This document shows, piece by piece, positions 52,731 through 61,510 of a stretch of DNA of 64,000 bases. The translations under genes were made by a program, and so were the position numbers. The notes below the pieces were generated by a model, which worked only from the letters and a program-made list of their open reading frames with translations, ran no database searches and was not told where the DNA came from. The DNA is taken from assembly GCF_025642155.1 (NCBI RefSeq), contig NZ_CP106798.1, positions 8,804,001 to 8,868,000 of the forward strand, read 5' to 3'. Every line of letters begins with the position of its first letter. The first letter of the stretch is position 1. Origin of the DNA: Streptomyces sp. HUAS 15-9 (GTDB taxonomy: Bacteria; Actinomycetota; Actinomycetes; Streptomycetales; Streptomycetaceae).

Positions 52731-53010
52731 GGGTGAGCGGTTCCCGAAAGCGCGGCGGGCACACCTATCAGGCCGTCCGCAACGCATGTGCCTGCCGCGC
52801 GCGTCGGGTGGCTTCCCGTGGGGAACTCGGTGCTGCGAACACAGACCGAAGTGAAGGGCGCGCACGCTCACGGCAGGGACAAGGGCAACAAGGGCAGGGG
52901 AGAGAGCGGTGGGGTACCGCCGGATCAGCACTGAACATCCGTGAAACCGGACCGAGCGCCTTCACGGCACCGAGACGGGGATCTCCGTACTCAGGAAAGG
53001 AACAGGGACC

Positions 53011-53338
53011 ATGCCGGCCGGATCCAGCTCCAAGCGGGAGCGGCAGTACGAGCACATCAAGAAGAGCGCCGAAGGACCGCGGCGAGTCGACCAAGCGGGC
53101 CAAGGAGATCGCTGCGCGGACCGTCAACAAGGAGCGGGCCAGGTCGGGCGAGTCGAAGACCGCCGGCAAGGCCTCCACGCGTGATTCGAAGTCGGCGTCG
53201 CAGCGCGGCGGTCAGCGCTCGCACAGCGGAGCGGAAGGACCCACCAGAGACCAGCTCTACGAGGAGGCCAAGAAGCGCGACATCCACGGCCGTTCCTCGA
53301 TGACCAAGCGGCAGCTCCAGAACGCGCTCGGCCGCTGA
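53011..53338 (+). pseudogene. Rho-N/plasmid-stabilisation-like small basic protein, one-base frameshift
   Basis: ATG at 53011: MPAGSSSKRERQYEHIKKSA followed by E. One extra base near 53071-53073 breaks the frame; the next frame continues DRGESTKRAKEIAARTVNKE, RARSGESKTAGKASTRDSKS and, at the end, TRDQLYEEAKKRDIHGRSSM, TKRQLQNALGR. The tail is the Rho-termination-factor-N-like SAP-type helix pair seen in proteins annotated as plasmid stabilisation proteins in Streptomyces. About 108 residues if repaired. Probably nucleic-acid binding; stress-associated. Confidence 0.7.
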
Positions 53339-53344
53339 TACGAG

Positions 53345-53397
53345 ATGCCTCCCGGCCCCGGACGGCGCCCTACCGTCCTGGTGGCCGGGCGAGGCAT
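53345..53397 (+). terminator. probable terminator hairpin
   Basis: ATGCCTC-CCGGCC pairs with GGCCGGGCGAGGCAT over a 25-base loop with a two-base bulge, starting seven bases after the preceding stop codon. Confidence 0.5.
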
Positions 53398-53697
53398 ACG
53401 CCGGCTTTCCAGCCGCAGTGCGTCGAGGAAGCTGCGTGCGCGAGGGCGCCGCGCAGTTGTCGTTGGGCGAGGCCGAACTCTTCCACCAAACAGGCTGAGG
53501 AACGGCTGCAGGCGCAGGTGCCTTCGAATCGGTGATGCGCCTGGGTGCCAGGAAGCCCGAACCCGCCGCTTAGGCCGCTGGCGATCAGGTAGACGTCCGA
53601 CCAGGTGGACCACGCGCAGGGCCGCGCACCGTCAACCCGGGAGGGGAATCACTGTGTGCTGGAGAGCACGGAAAACGACCAACGAGAGGGATATGCG
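53398..53697. other. no confident gene
   Basis: Upstream region of the hemerythrin gene. No frame with RBS or family; promoter expected near the right end. Confidence 0.35.
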
Positions 53698-54258
53698 ATG
53701 GGACATGGCGGAAATGTGCTTCAGGAGCTGATGGCCGACCACCGCGAGGTCGAGGAGATGTTCGGCCGGATCGAAGCGATGACCGGCGGCGGGCAGGAAC
53801 TACGTGATCTCGTGGACGAGGTCACCGTCGAGCTGGTGCGTCACTCGGTCGCCGAGGAGCAGTACCTGTATCCGGCGGTGCGCGAGTACGTCGAGGGCGG
53901 CGACCGGCTCGCGGACAAGGAACTCGCCGATCACGGCCGGGTCGAGAAGATCCTCAAGCAGCTGGAAAGGACGGACACCGACGATCCCCAGATGAGTCCG
54001 CTGCTGCAGCAGCTCATGGAAGAGGTGACCGCCCACGTCCAGGACGAGGAGAACAACCTCTTCCCGGCACTGCGCCAGACCTGCACCCCCGAGATGCTGG
54101 ACGATCTCGGGGACAGGATCCGCAGGGCCAAGACCATGGCCCCGACCCGCCCGCACCCCGCCGCTCCCGACACCCCGCCGGCGAACAAGCTCCTCGCCCC
54201 GGGCGCCGGCCTGGTGGACCGGGCCCGCGACTTCGTCACCGGCCGCGGCAAATCCTGA
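53698..54258 (+). CDS. hemerythrin HHE-domain protein
   Basis: 186 residues from ATG at 53698 with AGAGGG upstream. The four-helix bundle with di-iron ligands is clear: LMADHREVEEMFGRIEAM, LVRHSVAEEQYLYPAV, LADHGRVEKILKQLE and VTAHVQDEENNLFPAL supply the His and Glu residues of the HHE motifs. A Pro/Ala-rich C-terminal tail of ~50 residues follows, ending in a basic segment. Such proteins bind O2 or NO and are tied to oxidative or nitrosative stress. Single gene; a YihY gene converges from the right. Confidence 0.93.
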   Translation: MGHGGNVLQELMADHREVEEMFGRIEAMTGGGQELRDLVDEVTVELVRHSVAEEQYLYPAVREYVEGGDRLADKELADHGRVEKILKQLERTDTDDPQMSPLLQQLMEEVTAHVQDEENNLFPALRQTCTPEMLDDLGDRIRRAKTMAPTRPHPAAPDTPPANKLLAPGAGLVDRARDFVTGRGKS

Positions 54259-54460
54259 CGGGCGAAACGGAACAGCGGATCCGCTGGCCGCTTGCCGCTC
54301 CGCGCCGGGGGCGGCCGCTGCGGTATTCGTCCTTGGTCGAGGACCACTTCGAGTGAGCGCGCCGATGTGCGCTGGGCCGGGCCGGACGCGCTGCGGCTGG
54401 GTGGCGGGGCGGCCGGCGGGCCCGTGCTCGACGCCGAGACCGGCGCCGTGCTCGGTGTGC
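54259..54460 (+). pseudogene. possible peptidase remnant
   Basis: A short plus frame contains GPDALRLGGGAAGGPVLDAE followed by TGAVLGV, like the GxPVxDxxTGxVIGV strand of trypsin-like proteases. Only ~30 residues remain. Low confidence. Confidence 0.2.
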
Positions 54461-55507
54461 CTACGCGCCGTCCTCCAGGCGGCGCCGGTCTTCCTCGTCC
54501 CACTTTCTGGTGTCGCGGGGCTCGGTGTACGGCTCCGCGTCCGGCGGGTAGCCGCCCGCGACCGCCCGCTGGCGCAGGGTCTCCGCGTCGAATTCCAGGC
54601 CCAGCAGGATCGCCAGGTTGCTGATCCACAGCCACACCAGGAAGACGATGACACCGGCCATGGTGCCGTAGGTCCTGTTGTACGAGGCGAACTTCGCGAC
54701 GTAGAAGGCGAAACCGGCGGAGGCGATCATCCAGATCAGCAGGGCAAGAAAGCTGCCCGGTGTGATCCAGCGGAACCCCTTCATCCGCGCGTTCGGGGTC
54801 GCCCAGTACAGGATCGCGATCATCACGGTGACCAGTACGACCAGGACAGGCCACTTGGCGACCGACCACGCCGTCAGCGCGGTGTCCCCGATCCCGAGGG
54901 CGGTGCCGACCTGCCGGGCCAGGCCGCCGGTGAAGACCACGATCACCGCACTGGCGACGGCCAGCACCATCAGCACGACCGTCACCCCCAGACGGACGGG
55001 CAGGATCTTCCACACCGGGCGCCCCTCGGGCACGTCGTAGACGGCGTTCGCCGCACGGATGAACGCTGCCACATATCCGGACGCCGACCACACCGCCAGC
55101 GCGACACCGACAATCGCCATGACCGACCCGATGCTGGCGCCGCCTTGGAGCTGCTTCACCGCCCCGGTGATGATGTTCCGGGCTGAGCCGGGAGCAAGTT
55201 GCTTGAGGTTGGCCAGCACCGTGTCGGTGGTTGACTTGCCGGTGACACCCAGCAGTGACACCAGAACCAGCAGCGCGGGGAACAGCGAGAGCACGCCGTA
55301 GTACGTCAGCGCCGCTGCGCGGTCGGTCAGTTCATCGTCCTTGAACTCGCGCAGCGACCCCCTGAACACTGCCCCCCAGGCCCGCTTCGGCAGCTTCGTC
55401 GGCGCATCCGGTGCCCGCCGCTCAACCTCGGGCCCCGGCCCAGGTGCCGCTTCCGTCTCGTCACTGCGGTGGTGCGCATTGCGCCCCGGTAGATGCAACT
55501 TCGCCAT
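54461..55507 (-). CDS. YihY/BrkB-family inner membrane protein
   Basis: 348 residues from ATG at 55507. Six membrane helices with the family's opening FKDDELTDRAAALTYYGVLS, LFPALLVLVSLLGVTG; then ASIGSVMAIVGVALAVWSAS, YVAAFIRAANAVYDVPEGRP, ITPGSFLALLIWMIASAGFA and YNRTYGTMAGVIVFLVWLWI. Formerly called ribonuclease BN by mistake; the function is unclear (envelope or transport). A charged C-terminal tail with PPDAEPYTEP and DTRKWDEEDRRR is typical for actinomycetes. Confidence 0.92.
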   Translation of the reverse strand: MAKLHLPGRNAHHRSDETEAAPGPGPEVERRAPDAPTKLPKRAWGAVFRGSLREFKDDELTDRAAALTYYGVLSLFPALLVLVSLLGVTGKSTTDTVLANLKQLAPGSARNIITGAVKQLQGGASIGSVMAIVGVALAVWSASGYVAAFIRAANAVYDVPEGRPVWKILPVRLGVTVVLMVLAVASAVIVVFTGGLARQVGTALGIGDTALTAWSVAKWPVLVVLVTVMIAILYWATPNARMKGFRWITPGSFLALLIWMIASAGFAFYVAKFASYNRTYGTMAGVIVFLVWLWISNLAILLGLEFDAETLRQRAVAGGYPPDAEPYTEPRDTRKWDEEDRRRLEDGA

Positions 55508-55720
55508 ACCTGCCGGGTAACCCCTGGCAGGGCCTCCTACGCGTTTCGTGGCGCGTGGTGGGACGTGGCTGGGGCAGCACACACAGGCCTCCGGGGCGGC
55601 CCAGGGCCAGCGGGGCTGGCCCCCGACCCTCTTCCACCCTGCGGACAAGTGTGGTGCCGCCTGGTCATTCCCGCAATGATCCGGCTGGTCCGAGCGATCG
55701 CCGGGCGGGTGAGGAGTTGG
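55508..55720. other. intergenic, no gene seen
   Basis: Upstream of the YihY gene and downstream of the small membrane protein gene (both minus strand); likely holds the YihY promoter. No long credible frame. Confidence 0.35.
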
Positions 55721-55924
55721 TCAGGCAGCCCGGGACTGCTGTTCGGGCTGTCGGCGTGCCGGACGGTGAGCGTTCTTGTGCTGGCCGCCCGGGATCAACC
55801 GCAGGCGGCGGCCGTTGGCTTGGCGCTTCTCTGGAGGCCTGGCGGTGAGACGGTCCTCGATGAGATCCATGCCGTACAACAAAAGCGCCAGCAGGGGGAG
55901 CAGCAAAGCAGCAACGATGATCAC
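55721..55924 (-). CDS. small single-span membrane protein
   Basis: 67 residues from GTG at 55924, with GGAAGGA about nine bases upstream. One N-terminal helix (IIVAALLLPLLALLLYGMDL) is followed by a basic cytoplasmic tail (IEDRLTARPPEKRQANGRRL). The LLLYGMDxIEDRL signature is shared with short streptomycete membrane proteins I recall as hypothetical. Function unknown. Confidence 0.6.
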   Translation of the reverse strand: MIIVAALLLPLLALLLYGMDLIEDRLTARPPEKRQANGRRLRLIPGGQHKNAHRPARRQPEQQSRAA

Positions 55925-56172
55925 GACGCAGGTCCTTCCCGGCTGACTGCACTGTCCCGGGTGCCCACCACGAGCACGGCCAGTCAGCGGGATACGTGAA
56001 GGACGGGGAAGCCGATGGTGGTGTCGCAGAGTTCGGTTACTGCACATGTCGGCGGTTCAGCGACTTCGCCCAGCGGGGTGGCGGCTCTCCGCACCGCTCC
56101 GCGGTGGTGATCAGCGTCGTGCAGTACGCCCCGCGGGGCTGGGAGGATCGCGTACACGCCACCGCCGCCGGG

Positions 56173-56346
56173 TCAGCGGAGGAGACGGTGCCGCTTGCCG
56201 CCGCGGCGGAAGCGCATCGCCCCGTAGGCGAGGTCGGCGAGCAGAACGATGACGCTGATGATCAAGAGGTAGAAGAGGTCGTGGGCGGCAACCCCGATGA
56301 TCCCCAGGACGATCGCCACGATGATCAGGAGCAGAAAGAGGCTCAT
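56173..56346 (-). CDS. small two-helix membrane protein
   Basis: 57 residues from ATG at 56346: MSLFLLLIIVAIVLGIIGVA, AHDLFYLLIISVIVLLADLA and a basic end RFRRGGKRHRLLR. Paralogue of the protein at 16756-16926: same length, same two helices, same position behind a PRC-barrel gene. Its ATG lies only 26 bases after the PRC-barrel stop in the repaired frame, so it is an operon partner. Role unknown; membrane stress protein by context. Confidence 0.75.
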   Translation of the reverse strand: MSLFLLLIIVAIVLGIIGVAAHDLFYLLIISVIVLLADLAYGAMRFRRGGKRHRLLR

Positions 56347-56371
56347 CGCCCCTCCCGGTGGCTTGCGTGTG

Positions 56372-56756
56372 TCAGCGCCGGCCGAGTCGCCGCGTACCTC
56401 CGGCGCCCGGGATCGTGGTGCATTCCGTAGTGGGTGAAGACGGCTTCCTCCTTCTCGGCGGGGAGCACGCTGTCGGGGTCGATCGAGGGAGCCTGTTGAC
56501 CGTCTTCTTCGGCTGGGTGACCTTCAGGTTGTCCGGGCCGACCTTCGCGCCCATTGAGCGGCACGAACACCAGGCGGCGCCGGGTGGGCAGGCCCACGGT
56601 GACCGTCGCGAAGGAGGGCTCGTCGGTTGTCGTGTCGACGTAGACCGACTCCAGGGTGCCGATCTTGTTGCCTTTTGCGTCGACCACGTGATGACCACGC
56701 CACTCGCGGATATCGCTTGCCCCGACCGCCGCTGACCTCCGATGGCAGGGATTCAC
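56372..56756 (-). pseudogene. PRC-barrel protein with several one-base indels
   Basis: SDIREWRGHHVVDAKGNKIG, TLESVYVDTTTDEPSFATVT and VGLPTRRRLVFVPLNG match the PRC-barrel gene at 17020. Then one extra G shifts the frame; GAKVGPDNLKVTQPKKTV is read in the second frame, and APSIDPDSVLPAEKEEAVFT, HYGMHHDPG in the first again, with a further extra G before GAGGTRRLGRR and the stop at 56372. The start is uncertain (GTG at 56756 is in frame; the family start would be near 56727). All lesions are in G runs, so read error is a real possibility. Confidence 0.7.
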
Positions 56757-57060
56757 TTTCCATCCTCCTCCCGAGGCGGGGATTCGGCGTCGGCTGCCGG
56801 CCCGGACGAGGCTGCCGGGGTACAAGGCTCGAATACGGAGCTGGTGGTGCTCGGAGCGTCGCTGCTCGCGAACGGCGGTTGCCGAACCACGCCTGCAGTC
56901 CGCCGCAGCTCGAACTGGTCAGGGGCGGTGACGGGGGTGCGCCCGGTTGGCATGCAGTCTGCAGCCACCCTTCCGAAATGTACGGAATTTGGCAGGCCGG
57001 GTACTCGGCGGACCGACAGCGGTGGACTGCATCGCGACACCTGTGAAAGGGGGCACGACA

Positions 57061-57479
57061 TGACGCAGCATGTCCGCGACATCATGACCGGCACACCGGC
57101 GTCGGTGGAGACCGGGGCCTTGGTCACCGATGTGGCGCGGCTGATGCGTGACCAGAACATCGGCATCGTCCTGGTCACGGAGGAGGACCACTTGCGCGGG
57201 CTGGTGAGCGACCGGGACCTGGTGGTGCGCGGGCTCGCGGAGGGCACGGATCCCCAGCAGATGACCGTGGCCGATCTGTGCAGCGAGGACCTGGTCACCA
57301 TCACGCCGGACGAGGATCTCGACCGGGCCGTCGCGTTGATGCGGGAGCACTCGGTTCGCCGTCTCCCGGTTGTCGAGGGTGATGAGCCGGTCGGTGTCAT
57401 CTCGCTCGGCGATCTGGCGGTCGAGCGTGATCGGGGCTCGGCGCTCGGCGACATCAGCGCGGCCCGGCCCAACACGTAA
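57061..57479 (+). CDS. CBS-domain pair protein
   Basis: 139 residues, intact: MTQHVRDIMTGTPASVETGA, LVTDVARLMRDQNIGIVLVT, LRGLVSDRDLVVRGLAEGTD in CBS1; DLCSEDLVTITPDEDLDRAV, MREHSVRRLPVVEGDEPVGV, ISLGDLAVERDRGSALGDIS in CBS2. ATG at 57061 has AAAGGGG upstream, a better start than in the other copies. Divergent from the PRC-barrel operon (304-base gap), whereas at 16.4-17.4 kb the same genes converge, so the two blocks differ in arrangement. Adenine-nucleotide sensing is likely. Confidence 0.88.
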
Positions 57480-57594
57480 CGTGCTCAGGGAAGAGGTGAG
57501 CCCGAAGAAAGGACGGCTGAAGGAGCGGGTGTCAGCGCGCCTTCGGCCCCATCGATTGACGCGGGCGACGGCATGACCGCTTCTGGTAAAGCGT

Positions 57595-57625
57595 GGTTCA
57601 GCCGGCCAGACCGGCCGGCTGAACC
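57595..57625. terminator. strong bidirectional hairpin terminator
   Basis: GGTTCAGCCGGCC, loop AGACC, GGCCGGCTGAACC: perfect 13-base stem between the CBS gene (plus) and the converging gene at 57803 (minus). No U tract, as usual in Streptomyces. Confidence 0.8.
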
Positions 57626-57802
57626 GCTCGTGTGAAGATCGCCGTCGCCCTCGCCAAGGCCGTCACCCTGCGCCTCGTGTGGGAGCTGTGTTCCGCTTGC
57701 TCACGCTTCATACATACGGGCTTCGTACGACCGCTGCGTAGCAAGCCGGTGCCCGGCACGGCTCACGCCACCGGGCGCCGCGCTTGGCGTTCACCGGGAT
57801 GC

Positions 57803-58138
57803 CTACGGCCGGGCGCCTGCGTCACGCTTCTCCTTCCGGCCGCTCCGCAGCAGCCAGGTGGCTCCTCCGACGGCCAGGGCGACTGGCCATTCCAGAGCCC
57901 CAGCCACGGTCAGTGCTCCGAGTCCTCCGTAAAACACGAGATCCTTGGCGGGTGGCGTACCGGGCATTCGTGCCGAGGCCGCTCGGGCCGTGCTCGTCAG
58001 CTCTTCCCTGGTGAGATAGGGAATCGGCACCGAAGGATGCAGAGTGCGCATGTGCAGGTGCATGCCCGTGCCGTCGCCCGCATGCGCTTCCTGTCCCGCA
58101 TGAGCTTCCTGCTGCGGGTACTGCGCTGTTTTGCCCAT
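57803..58138 (-). CDS. conserved membrane-associated hypothetical protein
   Basis: 111 residues from ATG at 58138 with GGAGGGG upstream. A polar, His-rich N-terminus (EAHAGQEAHAGDGTGMHLHM) is followed by VPIPYLTREELTSTARAASA, a PAKDLVFYGGLGALTVAGAL helix, EWPVALAVGGATWLLR and a basic end. The (K/R)DLxYYGGLGALxxxGALEWPVAxAxG core is one I recall from many streptomycete hypothetical proteins. Function unknown. Confidence 0.65.
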   Translation of the reverse strand: MGKTAQYPQQEAHAGQEAHAGDGTGMHLHMRTLHPSVPIPYLTREELTSTARAASARMPGTPPAKDLVFYGGLGALTVAGALEWPVALAVGGATWLLRSGRKEKRDAGARP

Positions 58139-58289
58139 CCCCCTCCGCCTTTCGTCGGAGTCGGTGTGGTGCGCTCTTCAATTCTCGCGCGATTGCGGTG
58201 ACGTGTGCGCGTGGTGCGCCGCACTGGCTGCGAGCCGGACGGCCCGGTCGAAATCCTGCCGCTGTGGTGGGGCCCGGCGTGGCGGACTG

Positions 58290-58440
58290 GCGGATGAACG
58301 GCGAACGAACCCGGTCACCGTCGTGCCCACGTCGTCGGCCACCCTTGCCATCGAGACGTTCATGACGGAGCTGACGAGCGCCATCAGGAACTGACCGGCC
58401 GCAAGCGTCCACAAGACCAGCGGCGCCCTTGCCGAACTCT
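58290..58440 (-). pseudogene. MFS transporter, N-terminal remnant
   Basis: LVLWTLAAGQFLMALVSSVM, NVSMARVADDVGTTVTG: the first helix of a DHA2-type MFS drug transporter (LAAGQFLMALDxSVxNVALP). After VTG the sequence turns into unrelated basic text. Dead fragment. Confidence 0.55.
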
Positions 58441-58589
58441 CGGCAGTGCCTAGTCCCGGGTGTCATGCGCGGAGCATGTCAGCTGCCCTGGAGACCAATC
58501 CTCGACCACGCCAGGAGATCAACCGCGTGGCAGGTATGAAGCAGGCGAAGCCGGTCCGGGCGGGGGCCGCCCGCGCTGGCCCTCAGACC

Positions 58590-58665
58590 CACTCGCCTGC
58601 CGCCTCGCAGCCGTCCACCAACTCGGTGGCCGAGCCAGTGATCTGTTCCAGGGCGGGCCCGGGAA
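58590..58665 (-). pseudogene. GAF-domain gene scrap
   Basis: ALEQITGSATELVDGCEAAG matches ERITRSATELVDGCDAAG in the GAF-ANTAR protein at 62311-62999. Only this helix is left. Confidence 0.45.
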
Positions 58666-58909
58666 GCCACCCACAAGGCCCGTGACCACACGCGGACGCG
58701 GCCCGGGCCGCACGCGAAGCCCGAAGGACCGGCTGGCCCGTCGAACCCCGTGTCCGACGGCAGCTGTACGGCAGCGCTCGGGCGCGTGGGTGTGGTGACA
58801 TGGCGGACAGTGATCCCGGCCGCATGAGGGTCGGGATCACTCACGACGGCGTTTCTGCGCCGCGGCCCGCGGCCGTGACTGACACCTGTAGGCACAGGGC
58901 AGGCGCTGT

Positions 58910-59134
58910 TCAGCGGTGCAGGGAACCGTTCTGTGCCATGGCGGCGGCCAGTTGTCGGCGGGCTACATACAGGGCTGTGTCCAGCTGGCGGGTGCCGGTG
59001 AGCACGCACAGGGTGTAGCTGGCGTCCTCGAGCTGACGAGCGATCTTCGGCCCGCCGCCGGATGCCGCCTGCCGCCCGAGTGTCTCGCACCGTTCGACCA
59101 GCTCCCGCAGGAGCGCTGGATACGCCGTCAGCAT
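58910..59134 (-). CDS. DUF5133 protein
   Basis: 74 residues from ATG at 59134: MLTAYPALLRELVERCETLG, RQAASGGGPKIARQLEDASY, TLCVLTGTRQLDTALYVARR, QLAAAMAQNGSLHR. This is the typical DUF5133 pattern (PxxLRxLVxxYExL ... DxxYTLCVxTGTRxVxxALxxAxxxL). An in-frame ATG at 59182 would add 16 residues. Family function unknown; common in streptomycete stress regions. Confidence 0.85.
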   Translation of the reverse strand: MLTAYPALLRELVERCETLGRQAASGGGPKIARQLEDASYTLCVLTGTRQLDTALYVARRQLAAAMAQNGSLHR

Positions 59135-59469
59135 GGTGCCTGCCTCCGTCGCCGTCCGTCCGGGCGATCCTTGCTCACTCATACGGTCGCAGCCGTCAGG
59201 ACCTGGCGCACCTTGGGACTGGGAAGCCTTGGGGGGGGCGACGGATGGGGCCGGGGGCGCACCTGCCGCCTTGCGGTGGCCGCTGCGCTGGGCTGTGCTG
59301 CGGGCGCTCGCCCTGGTGAGGTCCTGCGCAGTGGCGCCTTAGGCAACGGCGGCGAGGCGGTTCAGCTGCTCCCTCAGCAGGGCACCACCCGCACTCGGCG
59401 AAGCCAGCACCCAGCCCAGCGGTAATCACCAGGCTCGCCGGCACGGCTCCGCGTGGGGGATGCGGCTCG
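59135..59469. other. no confident gene
   Basis: Upstream of the DUF5133 gene; includes a run of eight G near 59231-59239. No frame with support. Confidence 0.35.
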
Positions 59470-59733
59470 TCAGTGGCGAAGCTTCACCTTGCTGAGCGCG
59501 GCCACACCGAGAGCGGCCAGCGCAATCTGGAAGAGCCATTCGATCCAGTCGATGCCCTTGGTGTCGGCGACACCGATACTCGATGCGATGGCCGTGCCGA
59601 TGAAGGCCGCGACGATGCCGATCACGATCGTCCACAGGATGCCGATGCGCTGACGGCCCGGGACGACAAGCCGGCCGAGGACGCCGATCACGATACCGAT
59701 GACGATCGCGCTGATGATGCCTGAGATCTCCAT
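59470..59733 (-). CDS. GlsB/YeaQ/YmgE-family membrane protein
   Basis: 87 residues, three helices: MEISGIISAIVIGIVIGVLG, RLVVPGRQRIGILWTIVIGI, VAAFIGTAIASSIGVAD, WIEWLFQIALAALGVAAL. The GR(L)VVPGRQ loop and glycine pattern are the transglycosylase-associated-protein signature, a general-stress membrane family in bacteria. ATG at 59733. Single gene with its own upstream region. Confidence 0.88.
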   Translation of the reverse strand: MEISGIISAIVIGIVIGVLGRLVVPGRQRIGILWTIVIGIVAAFIGTAIASSIGVADTKGIDWIEWLFQIALAALGVAALSKVKLRH

Positions 59734-60038
59734 GCGGTCTGGTACCCCCTCATGAGTTGGTGACCCACGAGTGCCCACAGCAGGCGCCAACATTCGCCTC
59801 TGCGTGGTCGCTTCGGTCGTTGCGCGACTTTGTAACCACTGGACTTGCAACTCCTCTCCACGGGAAACGGGAGGCGGCTCGGCCGGCGGCGAGGCCCATA
59901 CAGTGGGGGACGTATGGCGGACGCTGAACTGCACGCTGGAGTGCCCGAGCTGCAGCAGGCACCCTTCAATCTGCGCTAGTTTCAGTTTCCTGGTACGTCC
60001 GAAGATATCCGGCGCCTACCGTGTCCAGTGCCTTCGGT

Positions 60039-60298
60039 TCATCGTCCCGTCCCCTTGCCTGTCGTCTCGCCGGAGCCCATGCCGGTCCAGTCGGTCCAGG
60101 ATTCGTCCTCGCGCCGGTCGAACTCCTCCTCGGCGATCTCGTCCGCCTCCAGCTGTTCCTCGAGGCGGGCCAGTTCGGCCCGTACGGTGCCGGGTCGTAG
60201 TAGATCCGCTCCGCCTCGCGGAGCACCTTCCGATCACCCACGCGCTGCCGCGCACCGGCGCGAACGGCAACATAAGCACCTCCCCGGTCAGCTCCCAT
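60039..60298 (-). pseudogene. gvpG: gas vesicle protein GvpG, frameshifted
   Basis: ATG at 60298. The family text is present in pieces in three frames: ELTGEVLMLPFAPVRGSAWV, KVLREAERIYYDP, then TVRAELARLEEQLEADEIAE and EEFDRREDE, LDRTGMGSGETTGKGTGR with a stop at 60039. At least three one-base losses (near the start, at ATCGGAAGG, and at GCACCG) are needed. GvpG is a small accessory protein for gas vesicle assembly. It lies 27 bases after gvpF, as expected for this operon. Confidence 0.75.
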
Positions 60299-60325
60299 CT
60301 GCCACTCCCTCCGCTTCGCGGGAAG

Positions 60326-61091
60326 TTACTCCGCTCCTGCGTCTGCGCCGGCCGTGGTGCCCGCGGGCTCGGCGGGGCCGGGATCGTTGAAGCTGAACGG
60401 CGGCAGCGGTCCGTTGACCCGCAGCTCCAGGTGGGCAAGGGACGCGCGGGCCCGTTCGACAGCCAGGAATTCCCCGGCCGAGCCGGCATCCACCAGGAAC
60501 GAGACGTTGACCAGCCAGCCTGTGGACTCGGGGCCCACGCTGACCGCGTCGGTTACCGGCGCCGGCAGACGCGGCACCTCGGCGGCGTCCTCGGCCTCGC
60601 GGGCCCGCACCGCGGCCGCCAGCATCTCACCGAGGCGGATCTTGTCGTTGAAACTTCCGCCGCCCGCCATGCGGCTGGCGTCGGCGAGCGCGCGCGGCTC
60701 CGGGCTCTCGGCCATCACGCGGTGCAGGACGGCCTCCTCCACGTGGCTGGCCTTGACGTTGTACTCGACCTTGCCGTCCAGCGCCCGCAGACGCTCCCTG
60801 TAGTGGTCGGCCCGCTCGGCGAGCACATCGGTGACCGTGGCGTCGTTGGGGCGACGCTGCCGAACCGTATGGGCAGTACGCACCCGGCCGCGCCCGCCTC
60901 GGCGAGCACATTCTGGTGGCGATCAGGTCCCTGCGCTTGGGGCGCAGCCCCTCGGGGGCGTCGCTGACCACGGCGGCCAGGTCACCCTCCTTCAGGATCC
61001 GTACGGGCTGCGGCGGGTCACCGACGCCGCCCATGCCGTCGGGAAGCGCCGGGTGCGAACTCGCGCTGATGGCGTAGGCGTACGTGCTCAC
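60326..61091 (-). pseudogene. gvpF: gas vesicle protein GvpF/GvpL with two one-base losses
   Basis: GTG at 61091 overlaps the gvpA stop. N-terminus STYAYAISASSHPALPDGMG, then ILKEGDLAAVVSDAPEGLRP. At 60915-60920 a C is missing; AEAGAAGCVLPIRFGSVAP follows in the second frame. At the G run 60848-60851 another base is missing, and NDATVTDVLAERADHYRERL, DGKVEYNVKASHVEEAVLHR, TGWLVNVSFLVDAGSAGEFL complete it to a stop at 60326. About 255 residues if repaired, the usual length. GvpF/L proteins prime GvpA assembly. Confidence 0.85.
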
Positions 61092-61510
61092 TCCTGCTCC
61101 TCCTTCCTGCGGGCGGCCATGGGCTTGCGGGCCCGCGGCCTGGACTCCTCATGGCCTTCCTCACGTGCCTGCTCGAAGGCATCCGAGACGCTCTCGGCGG
61201 CGCCGGACAGCGCGCCCTTGGACTCGCCGCGCGCGCCGGATTCGGTGATCTCGCCGACCATGTCGGGAAGGCCGGGGCTCTTGTGCGGGCCGGCCTCGAG
61301 GTCGAGCCGGTTGCACGCCTCGGCGAAGCGCAGGTAGGTGTCGACGCTGGCCACGGCGACCCGTATGTCGATCTTCAGGATCTCGATGCCGACCAGGGAG
61401 ACCCGTACGAACGCGTCGATGACGAGTCCTCGGTCGAGGACGAGATCCAGTACGTCGTAGAGGCTGCTGCCGCCGCTTCCACCGGTCTGCTGTACCGGGA
61501 CTACGGTCAT
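61088..61510 (-). CDS. gvpA: gas vesicle structural protein GvpA-like
   Basis: 140 residues from ATG at 61510. The GvpA core is intact: SSLYDVLDLVLDRGLVIDAF, VRVSLVGIEILKIDIRVAVA, SVDTYLRFAEACNRLDLEAG. A long charged C-terminal tail follows, as usual in streptomycete GvpA/GvpJ forms. GvpA forms the ribbed shell of the gas vesicle. It overlaps gvpF by four bases downstream and the gvpO remnant by four bases upstream, giving the order gvpO-A-F-G; the rest of the usual set (Y, Z, J, L, S, K) is not in the window. Confidence 0.9.
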   Translation of the reverse strand: MTVVPVQQTGGSGGSSLYDVLDLVLDRGLVIDAFVRVSLVGIEILKIDIRVAVASVDTYLRFAEACNRLDLEAGPHKSPGLPDMVGEITESGARGESKGALSGAAESVSDAFEQAREEGHEESRPRARKPMAARRKEEQE

